Source: Eriocheir sinensis
Lineage: Eukaryota; Arthropoda; Malacostraca; Decapoda; Varunidae
Assembly: GCF_024679095.1 (NCBI RefSeq)
Contig: NW_026112163.1
Span: 131,001 to 195,000 of the forward strand
Direction of reading: 5' to 3'
Length of the DNA: 64,000 nt
This document shows positions 12,601 to 30,025 of this stretch, in pieces (positions within the stretch are counted from its first letter, which is position 1; the number at the start of each line of letters is the position of its first letter). The notes under the pieces were generated by a model, which ran no database searches, was not told the origin of the DNA, and saw only the letters and a list, made by a program, of their open reading frames with translations. Both the position numbers and the translations under genes were made by a program.

Positions 12601-12860
12601 TGCCTGTGCTCGTGCTTTCTTGTAGGCAATATGGTTGAACCCTGTTATAAGCCTCTTGTAGCGGTTGATGGCCCGGCGTCGGCAAGCGACTGCCCTGCCG
12701 GCGCCCGTGTCCTCAGCCTCCGCACAATCAGTGCCATGGGCTCGCCAGCAGATCCCACAAGCTCCTTCGGGAGGTACGAGTCTTCTCATCTCCAACGACA
12801 TAGCACACTCTCCGCTCTCACTTAACACGCCATTGCAGGCGTCTACTGCTCAAATCCACT
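9641..12860 (-). pseudogene. I/Jockey-type LINE with RNase H domain, nested in the CR1 copy
   Basis: Read from 12.86 kb down to 9.64 kb. Linker before RT: INRYKRLITGFNHIAYKKAR. RT: SPGPDNIPYAMIRHLSP, WRKATVLPIRKPGKDG, YYRPMALTCCLCKLLEKMV, and VDDLAIWFS for the YADD box. RNase H: IFTAELFALVLAIRTV, VYCDSQAALSAIEYF and VPAHVSVRGNEEADEVAR, with the D-E-D-H/D pattern visible. A C-terminal zinc knuckle follows (CDDCLVPLTDRHLLVECP). Stops and frameshifts occur near 12.44, 11.84, 11.65 and 11.35 kb and again before the RNase H block at 10636. No endonuclease is seen, so it is 5'-truncated. The 3' UTR contains ATGGCCCTGCAGTTGCGGCG and ends near 9641. Clade call (I/Nimb-like) is by domain order. Confidence 0.85.
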
Positions 12861-12879
12861 ATCACGTACCTACGTTATA

Positions 12880-14275
12880 TGCTCCCTGTATCTTCCACCC
12901 AGTACACCAGTCAATCAGTTTCAAACTATCGCAGAATTAGCTTAACATCGGTTATAGGCAAGATGCTGGAGTCCAAAATAGCCAGGAACATTCGGGAGCA
13001 TCGAGAGAAACATAGCTTAATTCACGACTCGCAGCATGGGTTCACGAAAGGTAGGTCATGCCTCACCAATCTCTTGTCCTTCTACAATAAAGTATCTGAG
13101 GCGATAGACAGAGATGAAAATTATGATGTAATCTATCTTGATTTTAGTAAAGCGTTTGACAAAGTTCCTCACCAACGACTGTTGCTTAAATTACAGGCTC
13201 ACGGAGTAGAGGGTAAAGTTTTGAAATGGGTCAAGGCGTGGCTTAGCAATAGGAAGGAAAGAGTGCAAATCAATGGTAATAAATCTGACTGGGGATGTGT
13301 TACGAGTGGGGTCCCACAAGGTTCGGTATTAGGTCCACTTTTGTTTATTATTTATATCAATGACTTAGATACATGAATTAGTAGTGATGTCAGTAAGTTT
13401 GCAGATGATACCAAGATCGGTAGAGTAATTGAGTCGGATCGGGACGCTAGTATTCTCCAGGATGAACTAAACAGATTGCATGACTGGGCGGATAAATGGC
13501 AGATGGAGTTCAATGTAGGGAAGTGCAGTATTCTAAGTGTAGGTAGGAACAACCACTCTCATAACTATTGCTTAAATGACACTCTCATAAGCAGGTCTGG
13601 GTGCGAGAGAGATTTAGGGGTCTTAGTGAGCTCTGATCTCCGTCCAAGGGCACAATGCATTCAAGCTAGAAAACGAGCAAATAGGGTACTGGGATTTATT
13701 TCAAGGAGCGTAAGCAACAGAAGCGCCGATGTCTTCCTCAAACTATATTTAGCATTAGTTAGACCTCATCTTGACTATGCGGTTCAGTTCTGGTCACCTT
13801 ACTGTAGAATGGATATCAAAATATTAGAATCGGTGCAGAGGAGGATGACTAAGATGATTCAGGGGTTGATAAACTTGCCATACAAGGAAAGACTTGCATT
13901 CTCTAGAGGCGAAGGGTGCCTGGAGACATGATCGAGGTTTATAAATGGATGAAGGGCTTTAATAAGGGGGATATTCATAAGGTTTTGTTGTAAGAGAACC
14001 GGGTAGGACACGAAGTAATGAGATTAAACTAGATAAATTCAGATTCAACAGGGACACAGGCAAAAATTGGTTTACTAACAGGGTGGTGGATAAGTGGAAT
14101 AGGCTTAGCAGTCATGTGGTGAGTGTCAATACAATTGTCACATTCAAAAATAGATTAGATAAATTCATGGACAGCGATATTAGGTGCGGTTAGATACACG
14201 GGAGCTTAGGGTCAAAGGAGCTGCCTTGTACAGGCCTACCGGCTTCTTGCAGACTCCTACGTTCTTATGTTTTTA
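12880..14275 (+). pseudogene. CR1-like LINE, reverse transcriptase half
   Basis: Continues the element begun at 8421. RT motifs are [68 protein letters not shown] and, after an in-frame TGA at 13374-13376, SKFADDTKIG (catalytic ADD). Thumb and C-terminal parts follow (GCERDLGVLVSSDL, LVRPHLDYAVQFWSP). A frameshift lies near 13905, and the rest (MIEVYKWMKGFNKG, then NKLSSHVV-like tail) runs to about 14190. The 3' end has the CR1-style tail acgttcttatgtttttatc. It is dead because of stops, the frameshift and the nested LINE. Confidence 0.85.
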
Positions 14276-14610
14276 TCAGCAAGACCTCCTGAGACTAGTA
14301 CGCAAACTGCCCTCACCCTTCCTAATAGTTGGCGACTTCAACAGTCGCCATACACTATGCTAAGATACCATGACCAACCCAAGGGGAGTCACTGTTGCAT
14401 CTGTAATTGAAGACCTAGACATCTGCATATTAAACACCGGCCATCCAACACACTACAATATGCAAGCAGATACACGGTCAATAAGTGACCTCTCACTCAG
14501 TTCCCCCGATGCATACCTTGGCATCCGATGGGAAATATCAGAGGATATACATGGCAGCGACCACTACCCCATCTTCATCTCCCATTTCACCTTCCAACCG
14601 TCACCTGGCT
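14276..14610 (+). mobile_element. LINE endonuclease fragment (I/Jockey type)
   Basis: The translation reads LRLVRKLPSPFLIVGDFNSRH, then after a frameshift VIEDLDICILNTGHPTHYN, SISDLSLSSPDAYLGIRWEI and the terminal HGSDHYPI. These are the GDFN, LD(L)xxSS and SDH motifs of an APE endonuclease. The sequence type fits RNase H-bearing LINEs such as the nested one at 9.6-12.9 kb, which lacks this domain, but the strand is opposite. Confidence 0.75.
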
Positions 14611-15432
14611 AGCCTACATTTTTATTATCTGCAAGACTCGCAGAAGTACGATAATCATCATGAGGCAGAAAAAGACTGCCGAGCCAAGTAATATTACGAT
14701 TGGAGTCGTCTCCTGGCATTCAGAGTATTCATCTGAATTTTCAACCATAGTTGTTTGTTGGAAGGGGATGACTTCAACTCCAACCTCCACCTCAATCTGC
14801 AAGCTCTCTGGCGGCATGATTGAGGAAGTCGTCTTGCGTGATGATAGTTCATCTCCAAATGACTAAAAACAATATAGGTAACCCGACCTCTGAAGTGAGA
14901 CAAAGCGGCAACGTCTGACATGTGCCACCATAAGGGATGACTCTGCATCTTTTTTTAAGTAACTACAATATGTGCATTATGTAACACTAAATAGTACCAT
15001 ACTAATTGGGTGTATGAATAATATTTGTCAGAAAAGCCAAACAAATAATAAGTTATCATAAGCCTCGTAACACTAAAATAATACCAGAAACATTTGGATC
15101 GTCAATTTCTCACGTGAACATGTCTGACTCAGCCAGTCTCCTGCCCCCACATGTAGAGTACCTATCGGTTCATCTGATCCTTCTGCAGATATGATTGTTT
15201 CTGACGTATTTTTTTTCTGATTATTTTCTGAATTACAGATTCATCATGGACATTGAGGGGAAATAAATACTAGCACTTGTCACCCTGGCGATCAAAATGA
15301 ATTTGAGGAGGGCAGAGCTAAAAAAGCCAGGGCGGTGGTATTACCGCCCAGGGGGAAACTTAGAATTATTTCCGGGGGACACTTCCCCCGGTGGATTATA
15401 TTTTCCACCACCCACTGTACAAAAAAAAAATG

Positions 15433-15436
<4 letters not shown>
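14611..15436. other. Unassigned DNA with three adjacent hairpins
   Basis: No coding match. Three inverted repeats lie close together: GGGCGGT/ACCGCCC (15330-15349), CCGGGGG/CCCCCGG (15372-15391) and GGTGGA/TCCACC (15390-15409), just upstream of the (GA)n array. Confidence 0.45.

Positions 15437-15503
<67 letters not shown>
15437..15503. repeat. (GA)n microsatellite
   Basis: Uninterrupted GA dinucleotides, about 66 bp, followed by a G-rich segment with (GGGA)n at 15590-15620. Confidence 0.95.
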
Positions 15504-15506
<3 letters not shown>

Positions 15507-17394
15507 AACAAAAAAAACTAATGAAATCAGCCTGGTGCTCTGGTGGAGGGCCTGCGAGGGTGGCAGTGACGAGGAGGGGGAAGGTGGTTGGGGTGTGAGA
15601 GGGAGGGAGGGAGGGAGGAAGATACATAATAAATACAAATTTACCCATAAATTGTTTATATACTCATGTTTGTAAAAGTTTATAGAAAGGGCTATTCGGG
15701 CCACAGATGTACCAATATGCAACAAGTGAAATATCTGCTCAGCACAATGGCGGCCCAGTAAGTGAACAAGGTATAAACAATCATATGTGAAGATTTCATG
15801 ACAATCAAATGAATACAAATGGCAAGACACATGAAATGGAAAAAAAAATCTTAAGGAGCCAAAATCTTGAAAATTTGTTTTTTACACTTCAAAAAATTTC
15901 ACAAAATCGACAAAACGTCTGACAGTCTTTTGTAAGGTATCAATATAATCTACGACTAAACGGCAATTTTTCTCATTTTGTACATTTTTTAAAAATGTAA
16001 ACAGAAAACGGGAGAAAAAGTGGAGAAAATTATTAGTGAAAATAAATTTCAATTTTTTAAAGCCAGAACAAAAAATGAAAAAAATTACAAAACGAGAAAT
16101 GTAGATATATACATAAAGTTTCTATGGTATATTTTTTTCAACTAAAGTCTGAAACAAAAATAAGATGTTATGCTTTGTTTGAGTCTCCTCTACACATTCA
16201 CCCAAATTTCACAAAATTCACAGAATGTCATACACTTACACCAACAAACAACATACTAAAATTTCAAAGCCATAGGACATACTGTGTGCCCAGGAGGGAC
16301 CCCCCCGGGCGCCCTCCTTAACCCGAGAACGTTGGCAGACCCTTTTTTAGGCTTTCACGAGTCGTGGCTGTGGTACGGTGGACCCTAAAAAGGGCTCGCC
16401 ATAAAACGCCTAATTTGAGCTAATTGTAGGCGGTGGTGGCATAGCGCAACCCACCATGAATGCCCTAGTTCATTGTGGTGGGTGGGTGATCTTGAGGTTG
16501 GCTTTTTTTGTCATAGGTGGTGCTGTAAGGTTATGGCATACTGAATTAGCTATCCATACAGTGATCACTTGGCAAATTCTCTATAGTACACAACAAGCGA
16601 CTCTCGGCTAGATGCCACGCATCACGAGACTGTTTATTTTGTAAAAAACATCACCCAAAAAGAATGGAGTTTGAGTAAAAGTAAATATTTTGAACGGTTT
16701 TATGGTTATGAGAGGAGTACTTTGATGTACGTTTCATGCTCTTTTCTTAGTCTCAAAACGCAGAGTAGTTTTGTCGTTTCTCGGGCACTTCTCGGCTTTC
16801 CCATAGCCGAAGCCTACGGGTTAATAAGGCAGTGAGGCCGCTGATTGGGTGAGCGCTGGCGATGACGTCATTGGACTCCCAGCGAATCACAAGCGTGTTT
16901 TCAGAGCTCAGCCAATCGTAACGCTTCATCTGTGGCTTTAAAATGACCCGTTCTCTCTTTTTGTTTCCTTTCTTTTTCCAAGGTACGTATTTTGAGCTAA
17001 CAAGGGAGTAAAGGAGGAAAAAAAGTGAGCTCCGGGGGGCAGCATGACCCAACTATAATGGCACCACTATAAACAGTTGCCTGCGCAATGACAGGCTCGG
17101 GGCCGACCATTAGGCTCAGATGGATAGTTTATCGGCGCCATAAACCACATAAAAAAAAAAATCTCCACGGATCGGAACAAATAAGCGCTTCTTCAGTGTT
17201 TTCAATACCTCGAGTTTCGCGACTCTCGAGTTTTGCGCTATACCTTCGGAATGAGGGGAGCACGAAACTCGAGAGGGTACTGTAGTCATAACATAAATAC
17301 TGGCCTAAGGCAAAAACCTTCTCTTTCATCGTACTTTTATTTATCCTTAAATATACACATTTCCATTTTTTTGTGGGTAATAAATAGCCATAGG
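15504..17394. other. Unassigned; includes a probable pogo-like MITE right end
   Basis: No genes seen. Bases 15840-16270 are A/T-rich with repeated tttcacaaaat words. Bases 16800-16930 hold several ATTGG/CCAAT boxes. At 17257-17282 the sequence acgaaactcgagagggtactg, followed by TA, has the form of a Tc1/mariner-pogo MITE right end (reverse complement CAGTACCCTCTCGAGTTTCG). I could not find its left partner. Confidence 0.4.
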
Positions 17395-17675
17395 AAGAGT
17401 GGTGGTTGGCCCAAGCCCGACGTGGTGCAGGCAAGTGTTTATACTGGCGCCGTCTATTCTTGGCTCATGCTGCGCCCGGAAGCTCATTCTTGATTTCCCT
17501 TTGACAGTTCCTTTAGAGTCCACGTTGATGGGTGGTCTTCAGGACAGCATGTGGGTGGTCTTGGGCCACTCGGCGGTGACTGAAAAATCCCAGGTGGTAG
17601 CGGCGGATTCGAACCCAAATCATCCACGACGCAGTGAATACTGGACCGGCACGCTAACCACTCAGCCACCGCCTT
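17395..17675 (-). mobile_element. tRNA-derived SINE S1, copy 2
   Basis: Same family as 6568-6960. Shared blocks include gatgggtggtcttcaggaca, catgtgggt and ccactcggcggtgactgaaa. The head on the minus strand reads AGGCGGTGGCTGAGTGGTTA, with B box GGTTCGAATCC. No obvious poly-A run, so the 3' tail is worn or truncated. Confidence 0.85.
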
Positions 17676-17884
17676 GGATACCAACAGAAAAATGATGTAT
17701 TTGTTATGGGTTGTCTTAAAATACGTATGTGTAAAGAAGGCGACGCAATGTCCCTCCCCCTTCCTCCACCAGCAGTGGGCAGCGGCTGTCAGTCATGGCA
17801 GGCCACATAAATTTTAGGGCTGGGTTAGGCTAGGTTAGGACAACAACAGGTCTTTGAACAAAAATAAATTTGAATTAATAAGAT

Positions 17885-18629
17885 ATGGGGAAAATGGCCA
17901 CCTCAAGATCACAGTGCCAGGTGAAAGGTCAAGAAATTGCAGATAAGAGCTCCGTGCATGACCTGGGGGTACTAGTTAGTAATGACTTTTCACCCACTGA
18001 GCACATTGACATCACAAGGACGGCCAGCAGGATGACAGGACTCTGCACCTTCAAGACGAGGGAACCCGAACACCTCCTCCCGCTCTGTAAGTCCCTGGTG
18101 TTGTCGAAAATGGAATACCTGTGCCATCTGTGGTCCCCACACAAAATGTACAATATCAAGCGACTGGAACAGACACAAAGGGTCTTCACAAGGAAGCTGA
18201 ACTCAATGAAAAATCTGAGTTACTGGGACAGGCTCAAGACTCTGCAACTCTACTCCATCCAAGGACGAAGAGATAGTACTACATAATTAACACTGAAGAA
18301 GCAAGTGCCTAACCCATCACCACAAACTGAAGGAGGGATAACACGCCAGACACCCCCCTAATTTGGCCGCACCTGCCCCAGAACATCCATTGAAACAGTC
18401 AGTCAATGTCTTAGGTCCATACATGCTACCAGCTTTAGCAACGAGGGGCCAAGACTATTCAACTGCCTGCCCAGGGGCATCAGGGACACCTCAAACTGCA
18501 GCATGGAGACCTTCATAAGAAAATTTGACCTGTTTCTGCAGGGGATCCCTGATGAGCTCCCTTTCCTACACGCGACTACTCCAAGGGTGGCAGAGAGTAG
18601 CTCCCTCCCTGACCAGCTGAGGCACATTA
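17885..18629 (+). pseudogene. CR1/Jockey-type LINE polymerase C-terminus
   Basis: SSVHDLGVLVSNDFSPTEHI, LVLSKMEYLCHLWSPHKM and IKRLEQTQRVFTRKL give the post-palm region. After a frameshift near 18280 the end continues (SIHATSFSNEGPRLFNCLPR, ETFIRKFDLFLQGIPDE, LRHIRDRF). The palm and endonuclease are missing. The fold-back MITE at 18630 is inserted at its 3' end. Confidence 0.8.
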
Positions 18630-18879
18630 GGGACCGCTTTCACAGTCATTTTGTTTGTTTTTATCGTTACAAATGGCGGTGATTGCCGCTATAGTATTTC
18701 CACGTAAAACTGGCCTATGGGGTTGTGGCGGCTGCGGGGTGAGCCCAGCCCCGCACCTTACCACATACTCTCAACACCTCTCACCTCTACCACTACCCCA
18801 TAGGCCAGTTTCACGTGGAAAAATATGCGTTGATCACCGCCATTGGTAACGATCAAAACAAATAAAGTGAAAGCGGCCC
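18630..18879. mobile_element. Fold-back MITE with about 85-bp inverted arms
   Basis: The ends are GGGACCGCTTTCAC and GTGAAAGCGGCCC, flanked by TA on both sides (18628-18629, 18880-18881). The inverted homology continues through ATCGTTACAAATGGCGGTGA (left) against its diverged complement (tcaccgccattggtaacgat, right), and through CACGTAAAACTGGCCTATGG against ccataggccagtttcacgtg. Only about 70 bp of unique loop lie between. No coding capacity. Confidence 0.88.
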
Positions 18880-20514
18880 TAGGAGTAGGGAACAGTGTTG
18901 GGGCGGTGGACTCCCAAGTCGCCCAAAGTGAACATCACCTACACTGCAACAAGACAAGACCCATAACTTAAAATAAAGTTAGTTCCGTATTGGACACTCA
19001 CCCTGGGGGGCGGCCTGCACGCCGAGGGGGAGCTCCTCCTCCACGAGAAACACTGCCAGGGCACTTAAGGGCACGCGGCGGACCTCGACCTTGATCTTGA
19101 TGTCACAGGGGACTTGTTTGCTTCCTCCTCCTCTTCTTCTTCTCCTTCCTTTATAGCTTCTTGGGTCCTTCTTGATTGTTTGACTTTTCTGTCTCCCTAT
19201 ATTCAGACTTACCTATTTTCTCCTTTCCGATTGACCTATTTTTTAACTTTTTTTATTTTATTTCCCTGTTTTCCTCTTTTCCCTTCTCCTCTTGTTTATC
19301 TGCAACAATAAACTATCAATCAATCAAATATCCTCTTTGTACATCTTCTTAGGTCCTTCTTGAGTCTTTATTTTTTTCTTTGTACCTATATTCAGATTTT
19401 CCTGTGTTTTTCTTGTCATTTAGTACCTATTTTCCCCATGTTTCTTTTAGTTCCGTATTTTCTTCTTCTTTTGATCTGATCTGCTTCTTTTTTCTCTTCT
19501 TCACACTATATTCAGGTTTTCCTATTTTCCGATTTGCCTATTTTCCCTATTTTTTCTTCTTTTCTTTCTAACTGGAGACTTTTTATGCCCTAAGTTGTTG
19601 TCTTTTTATGCATTTTATTTATGGTCTTTTATTTCTTGTATTTTCTTTTCCTTACGCTTAGTTTTATCCTTGGAGGAATAATACATGGAGTGGCCCTCAG
19701 CGGGTCGCTCTCTTGGAGGAAGATTCTTCCTCCTCTTGAGCATGCATTGCCTAACTTTGTAATAAACTACCGATGAAGTCCTTAAAGCCCCGGACCTGAC
19801 AACGTATATCCTATACTGCTTAACCCTAGAATGGAAACCGTTTGCCGTTTGGCACAAAAATTAAGGTGTTTTTGAAACTCGCGCTCACTGTGGTTAACCT
19901 TGGCCGAATTTTTCAACTCATTCACGGGCATGTATTAGTGCGTCGGGTGCCCTGTTGAGGAGAGGGTATCACAGTCCTCTGCTCCCTCTCACTTCTCTAG
20001 TATGAGTGCCCCGTGTGCCATTCGGCACCGTGTTTCCAGTAACGTTATTTTTGTTGTCAAATAAAGTTTTGGAAGTGGCCATTTTGACCCAGGTGTGACG
20101 ACATGTAGGAATTTTTTTTTGGGGGGGTGAGTATACATTAGCCTTTGTACTTCACAAAAACACTACAGAAGTTTTTTATTTTTTATTCGGTGATGCGTGA
20201 TAACGTCCATGTTACGAGACAGATCGTTCAATGAGTATGACTTGGCAGCATTTATTTGGTGTGAGGACGTACTTTCATCACGTTGCAAGCAGGAGAATCG
20301 CCATTTTCCTTTGTCATTCGGTACATGGTTTCCTGGCGCCGTATGATCAACCATTCGTATCTCACCATTTGGTCCTAATTCCTCCATTGTGGTCGCAAGT
20401 GCTGCTCCGTACGTGCGATGTTCAAACAAAGATTACATATAAAAGAAAGACAGGAAAGCTGAACGAAACTCTGTGAGCAGCAGGCGTCGGCTCGTTAGAT
20501 GGCCTTGGTGTAAT
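18880..20514. other. Unassigned region
   Basis: No supported gene. Bases 19115-19610 are pyrimidine-rich with repeated cttggGTCCTTCTTgattg/agtc phrases (19160 and 19350). A TTAACCCTAGAA string at 19820 resembles a piggyBac terminus, but no partner end was found. Bases 19980-20350 repeat the words gccattcggcac/gtcattcggtac. Confidence 0.4.
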
Positions 20515-21565
20515 ACCGACACCCAGGACCAAGACCAAGACCCCAAGACATGAAAACATTGAGGCAGAGAATGAGTATCAGAATACATGGTCAGATTATG
20601 TAAGGCAACAGAGGGTCACTAAACGGAAGATTAGGGAGGCCAAGGTCAGGCGTGAGAGGAGTGTGATTGAGGCTCTGAAAGAAAAAGGCCTAGAAGGTGG
20701 GCGTGGATGGTATAAATTCTTGAGGGGTGAGAGAGTGACTGATAGTGAAACCGTGGAATGCTTGAAAGTAAATGGTGAGGATATCAGGGACACAGATAGA
20801 AAGAAAGAGTGTATAAAAGGTTTCTGGGAAGAGATTGGAGGGTTGGGTGAAGTTTTTGAGTGTGAGAGAGGGATGTGTAACGCTTGAGAGGAAGGATGCG
20901 GATGAGCTGAATGAGAGAATTAGCAGAGAGGAAGTCGAGGTATGTTTGAAGAAGCAGAAGAATTGCAAGGCAGCAGGACTGGATGAGATCCCGTATGAAT
21001 TGTATAAGAATGGAGGTGAGGTGGTGATAGACAGGATGACTGTGCTGTTCAACTGTGTATGGGAGAATGAGAGAGTGGCTCGGGAATGGAACGAATGCAG
21101 AGTGACTCTGATACAGAAGGGAGGACATAGGAGTAAGAAAGAGCTGAAGAATTATAGACCGATAGCCCTGGCGAATACGGTGGGAAAGATCATATGTGCT
21201 GTGTAGAATGAAAGGCTCTGTAAGTGGATTGAAAGAGAGTGCTGGGTGAGGAGCAGAATGGTTTTTCCACAGACAGGAGGGCAGAGGACAATGTGTGTGT
21301 GGTAAATGAGATGATAGAGAGGAAAAAGAGGAATGGAAGTCCGTTGTATCTTGGGTTTCTTGATATTGAGAAAGCGTATGATAGAGTAAACAGGGAGGTG
21401 ATGTGCAAGGTACTGGAGAAAGTAGGTTTGAGTGATAAGATTGTGCGAATCATAAGGAGTATGTATGTGGATATGGTTAGGAACATTAGAGACAGAGTGG
21501 GTGAGGAGTGAAAGAGGTGTTAGGCAGGGCTACATCCTGTCTCCAACTCTCTTCAGTCTGTATAC
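20515..21565 (+). pseudogene. LINE reverse transcriptase, 5' part (continues at 37992)
   Basis: Pre-RT linker ARERS-like (KREIREAKVRRERSV type), then GRGWYKFLRGERV, a frameshift near 20880, then AGLDEIPYELYKNGG, VTLIQKGGHRSKKELKNYRP, stops near 21205, FLDIEKAYDRVNREVM and RGVRQGYILSPTLFSLYT. The palm is cut here exactly before the YADD region by an LTR insertion. The next codons (EELAARMRRKNAG, then VLRYPDDVVVMSES) are found 16.4 kb away at 37992. With internal stops and frameshifts it is an old, dead copy. Confidence 0.88.
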
Positions 21566-21613
21566 TGTTGTGCTGGAAGCTTCCCCAGGAAGACCATAGG
21601 CCTCTAGAAGGCT
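21566..21613 (+). mobile_element. Outer LTR, piece 1 of 3
   Basis: The LTR begins TGTTGTGCTGG directly after ATAC (21562-21565). The matching end ...GGCATAACA is at 37987, followed by ATAC (37988-37991). The TGTT/AACA ends and 4-bp duplication are typical of an LTR insertion. The MULE at 21614 interrupts it. Confidence 0.7.
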
Positions 21614-22116
21614 CCGGGAGGCATATATTCACTCTGTATACTCCACTCGCACTCCTGCGAGAACGGTAGGCAGACGGCTTTAGGTAAGGGGTGACTCCAA
21701 CAAACTTGCTGCGCGCTGTGATTCTCGCCGTCCTTAGAGGTTAAGGGGTGACTCCAACAAACTTGCTGCGCGCTGTGATTTTCGGCGTTCTTAGACATAT
21801 CACCTGTGTGTGTGTGTGCGCTCGCCGTTATTTGTGTGTGAATGCACGTATCCGTCGTGTGCGTTGTGTCATGCTGTATAGTGTAGTTATTTTTTCTCAA
21901 GGTAAATATTTAACGTGAAAGGGCTATATATAAGAATTTATCATGTTTTATTTCTTTATCATGCTAAGAATAGGTATATCTATGTGTCTGTCTGACTCTG
22001 CGTCTCTGTCTGATCGTGTAGTAATTTTTTCTCAAGGTAGATATAATATAATGTGAAAGGGCTTTATATATGCACTTATCATGTTTATTTTTCTTCTTCA
22101 TGGTAAGTATATGACC

Positions 22117-22194
<78 letters not shown>

Positions 22195-22212
22195 CATTTT
22201 TTGTGTATTCAC

Positions 22213-22300
<88 letters not shown>
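21614..22300. repeat. Left terminal inverted repeat of the MULE
   Basis: Reverse complement of 28460-29144 almost base for base. Contains two tandem copies of an about 52-bp unit (ggggtgactccaacaaactt...gctgcgcgctgtgatt, 21685-21790). A duplicated about 100-bp unit ends in gtgaaagggcta/tatataa (21830-21960 and 21990-22080). It closes with (CT)n (22123-22183) and (TA)n (22219-22295). The arrays are part of the inverted repeat, since the same two appear in reverse order on the right. Confidence 0.9.
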
Positions 22301-22648
22301 CATCATCTGTTTTGTAATAATTTATATCATTGACCTGGAATAGCCTGACACGTCAGATTAAGTTTGTGTAAGCACAGGAAGTTAAAGTTAACGCCTTCAA
22401 CACTAGGCCGCATATATTGCTTCCTATCGCTGCCCTTAATATATCCCAGAATACATATACTGCGTCATGGCCCATTGCGAATCTTGATGTGCACAGACAG
22501 GCTGGACACAAGTGTTCAGTGCCGTTTGCACCATTTAGTGATGAAGAGGTTTAAGTTGTTCTTGCCAGGTGTTTGGTGTGAGGTCAGGTTGAAGAGGATT
22601 AGGATGCGTGAGGTTAGTGTGACCTGACTACAGGTGGAGGTGCAAGAA

Positions 22649-22659
22649 TTATAAAAAAG
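22649..22659 (+). promoter_or_regulatory. Candidate TATA box of the MULE transposase
   Basis: TTATAAAAAAG lies about 115 bp upstream of the ATG at 22772 and just outside the left inverted repeat. No transcription start can be read from sequence alone. Confidence 0.35.
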
Positions 22660-22771
22660 AAGGGGGAAGGAGCAGACTTTAGGGGGTTCTAGGGGAGTGA
22701 GAGGTCAGTGAGGTTAAGTGTAATGCTTGGTTGCTGTCTGCTGAGAGGTCAGTTAGTCTCTTCACTTCGCC

Positions 22772-28379
<5,608 letters not shown>

Positions 28380-28459
28380 GACAATAGTACGTATTCTTTT
28401 GACCATAAGTAAGTTACTGTGTGTGAAATAATATATGTTCAACTGGTTTAAGAAATATT

Positions 28460-29144
<685 letters not shown>

Positions 29145-29344
29145 AGAAGCGAGCAGGGGGGCGGGGAGCAAAGCGAGCCGTCCACGCCCCGTGGGGCGCG
29201 GCCAGACGCCAAGCGGGAAGTGTTGCCAACTCGCATATATTTTTGCTACATGTTCTTGTATGATCTAAAATATACTGTAACATTCTAGACTGTACAGTTC
29301 TGGATATATATATAGGAGAAGAGGGCGAGAGAGTCCAGTCCCAG
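29145..29344 (+). mobile_element. Outer LTR, piece 2 of 3
   Basis: GC-rich start (29155-29215), then A/T-rich DNA with TATATATATA at 29305-29314 and gagaagagggcgagagagtc. It ends with CCAG (29341-29344), where the Gypsy element is inserted. The same CCAG is at 37829-37832. Confidence 0.65.
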
Positions 29345-29589
29345 TGTAAACATGTAAATATTAATCCTAAATATCTATCCGTTTCCACTTCTTCTCCCTC
29401 TATCTGTATAAATCCTCTTAGACTAGGCAACCTCATGAACGAACGATGACGCACATAGCTTGTGCGGCTGCCGAGGGCAGTCATCATTTCGTCTCGATAG
29501 AGTTCGCATCACACGCTCCGTGTAAGCCACAAAACCAGTAAAAAGACAATTTAAGCAAAGACTTTAACTCCAAACCTGCTAAACTTATA
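29345..29589 (+). repeat. 5' LTR of the Gypsy element
   Basis: Matches 37610-37828 from TGTAAACATG to AAACTTATA. It contains an extra segment (29469-29512, cggctgccgagggcagtc...) relative to the 3' LTR. Confidence 0.88.
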
Positions 29590-29606
29590 TTGGTGGCAGC
29601 GGTTAC
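29590..29606 (+). promoter_or_regulatory. Probable tRNA primer-binding site
   Basis: TTGGTGGCAGCGGTTAC begins right after the 5' LTR, the position of a primer-binding site. The primer tRNA was not identified. Bases 29607-30025 are the untranslated leader, with nothing else seen. Confidence 0.5.
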
Positions 29607-30025
29607 AACGCGATTACAAAGCGATTACAAAGGATTTATCATAAAATAATACTGGCCTACACAAAGTGCCTCAAATTCCGTGGTGACTCCGTTGGCAACG
29701 ACTCAGTGAACCAGTCTTTCCTCAAGCGACCTCACAACTGCTTCACACCCAAGGTATCTTACCATTTCCTTACGGATTACCTACGAATCTTCCTATAAAA
29801 TTACCTTTAATCTTACTTAAATTTTCCCTTCCTATAATTTTCCTTATATACGTCCTAATATCTCCCCTACATTACAGCTTGTGCCGGAGAGCAGAGAGAA
29901 GTGAGTTAAACCACATCTCCTGCGACCCAGTCTCCCCCCTCACCATACATCAGCCATTCCATCATGCTCTGGTCTCCTTACAAATGCATCGGACACAGCT
30001 AAGTGACTCCCCCGTCTAACTCCCC

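Noticed and set aside
14613..14948. Open frames on both strands, one with a hydrophobic stretch
   Set aside because: Short, overlapping, no recognisable motif. They follow LINE debris.
19818..19832. piggyBac terminus (TTAACCCTAGAA)
   Set aside because: No matching opposite end and no piggyBac transposase were seen. Could be chance.
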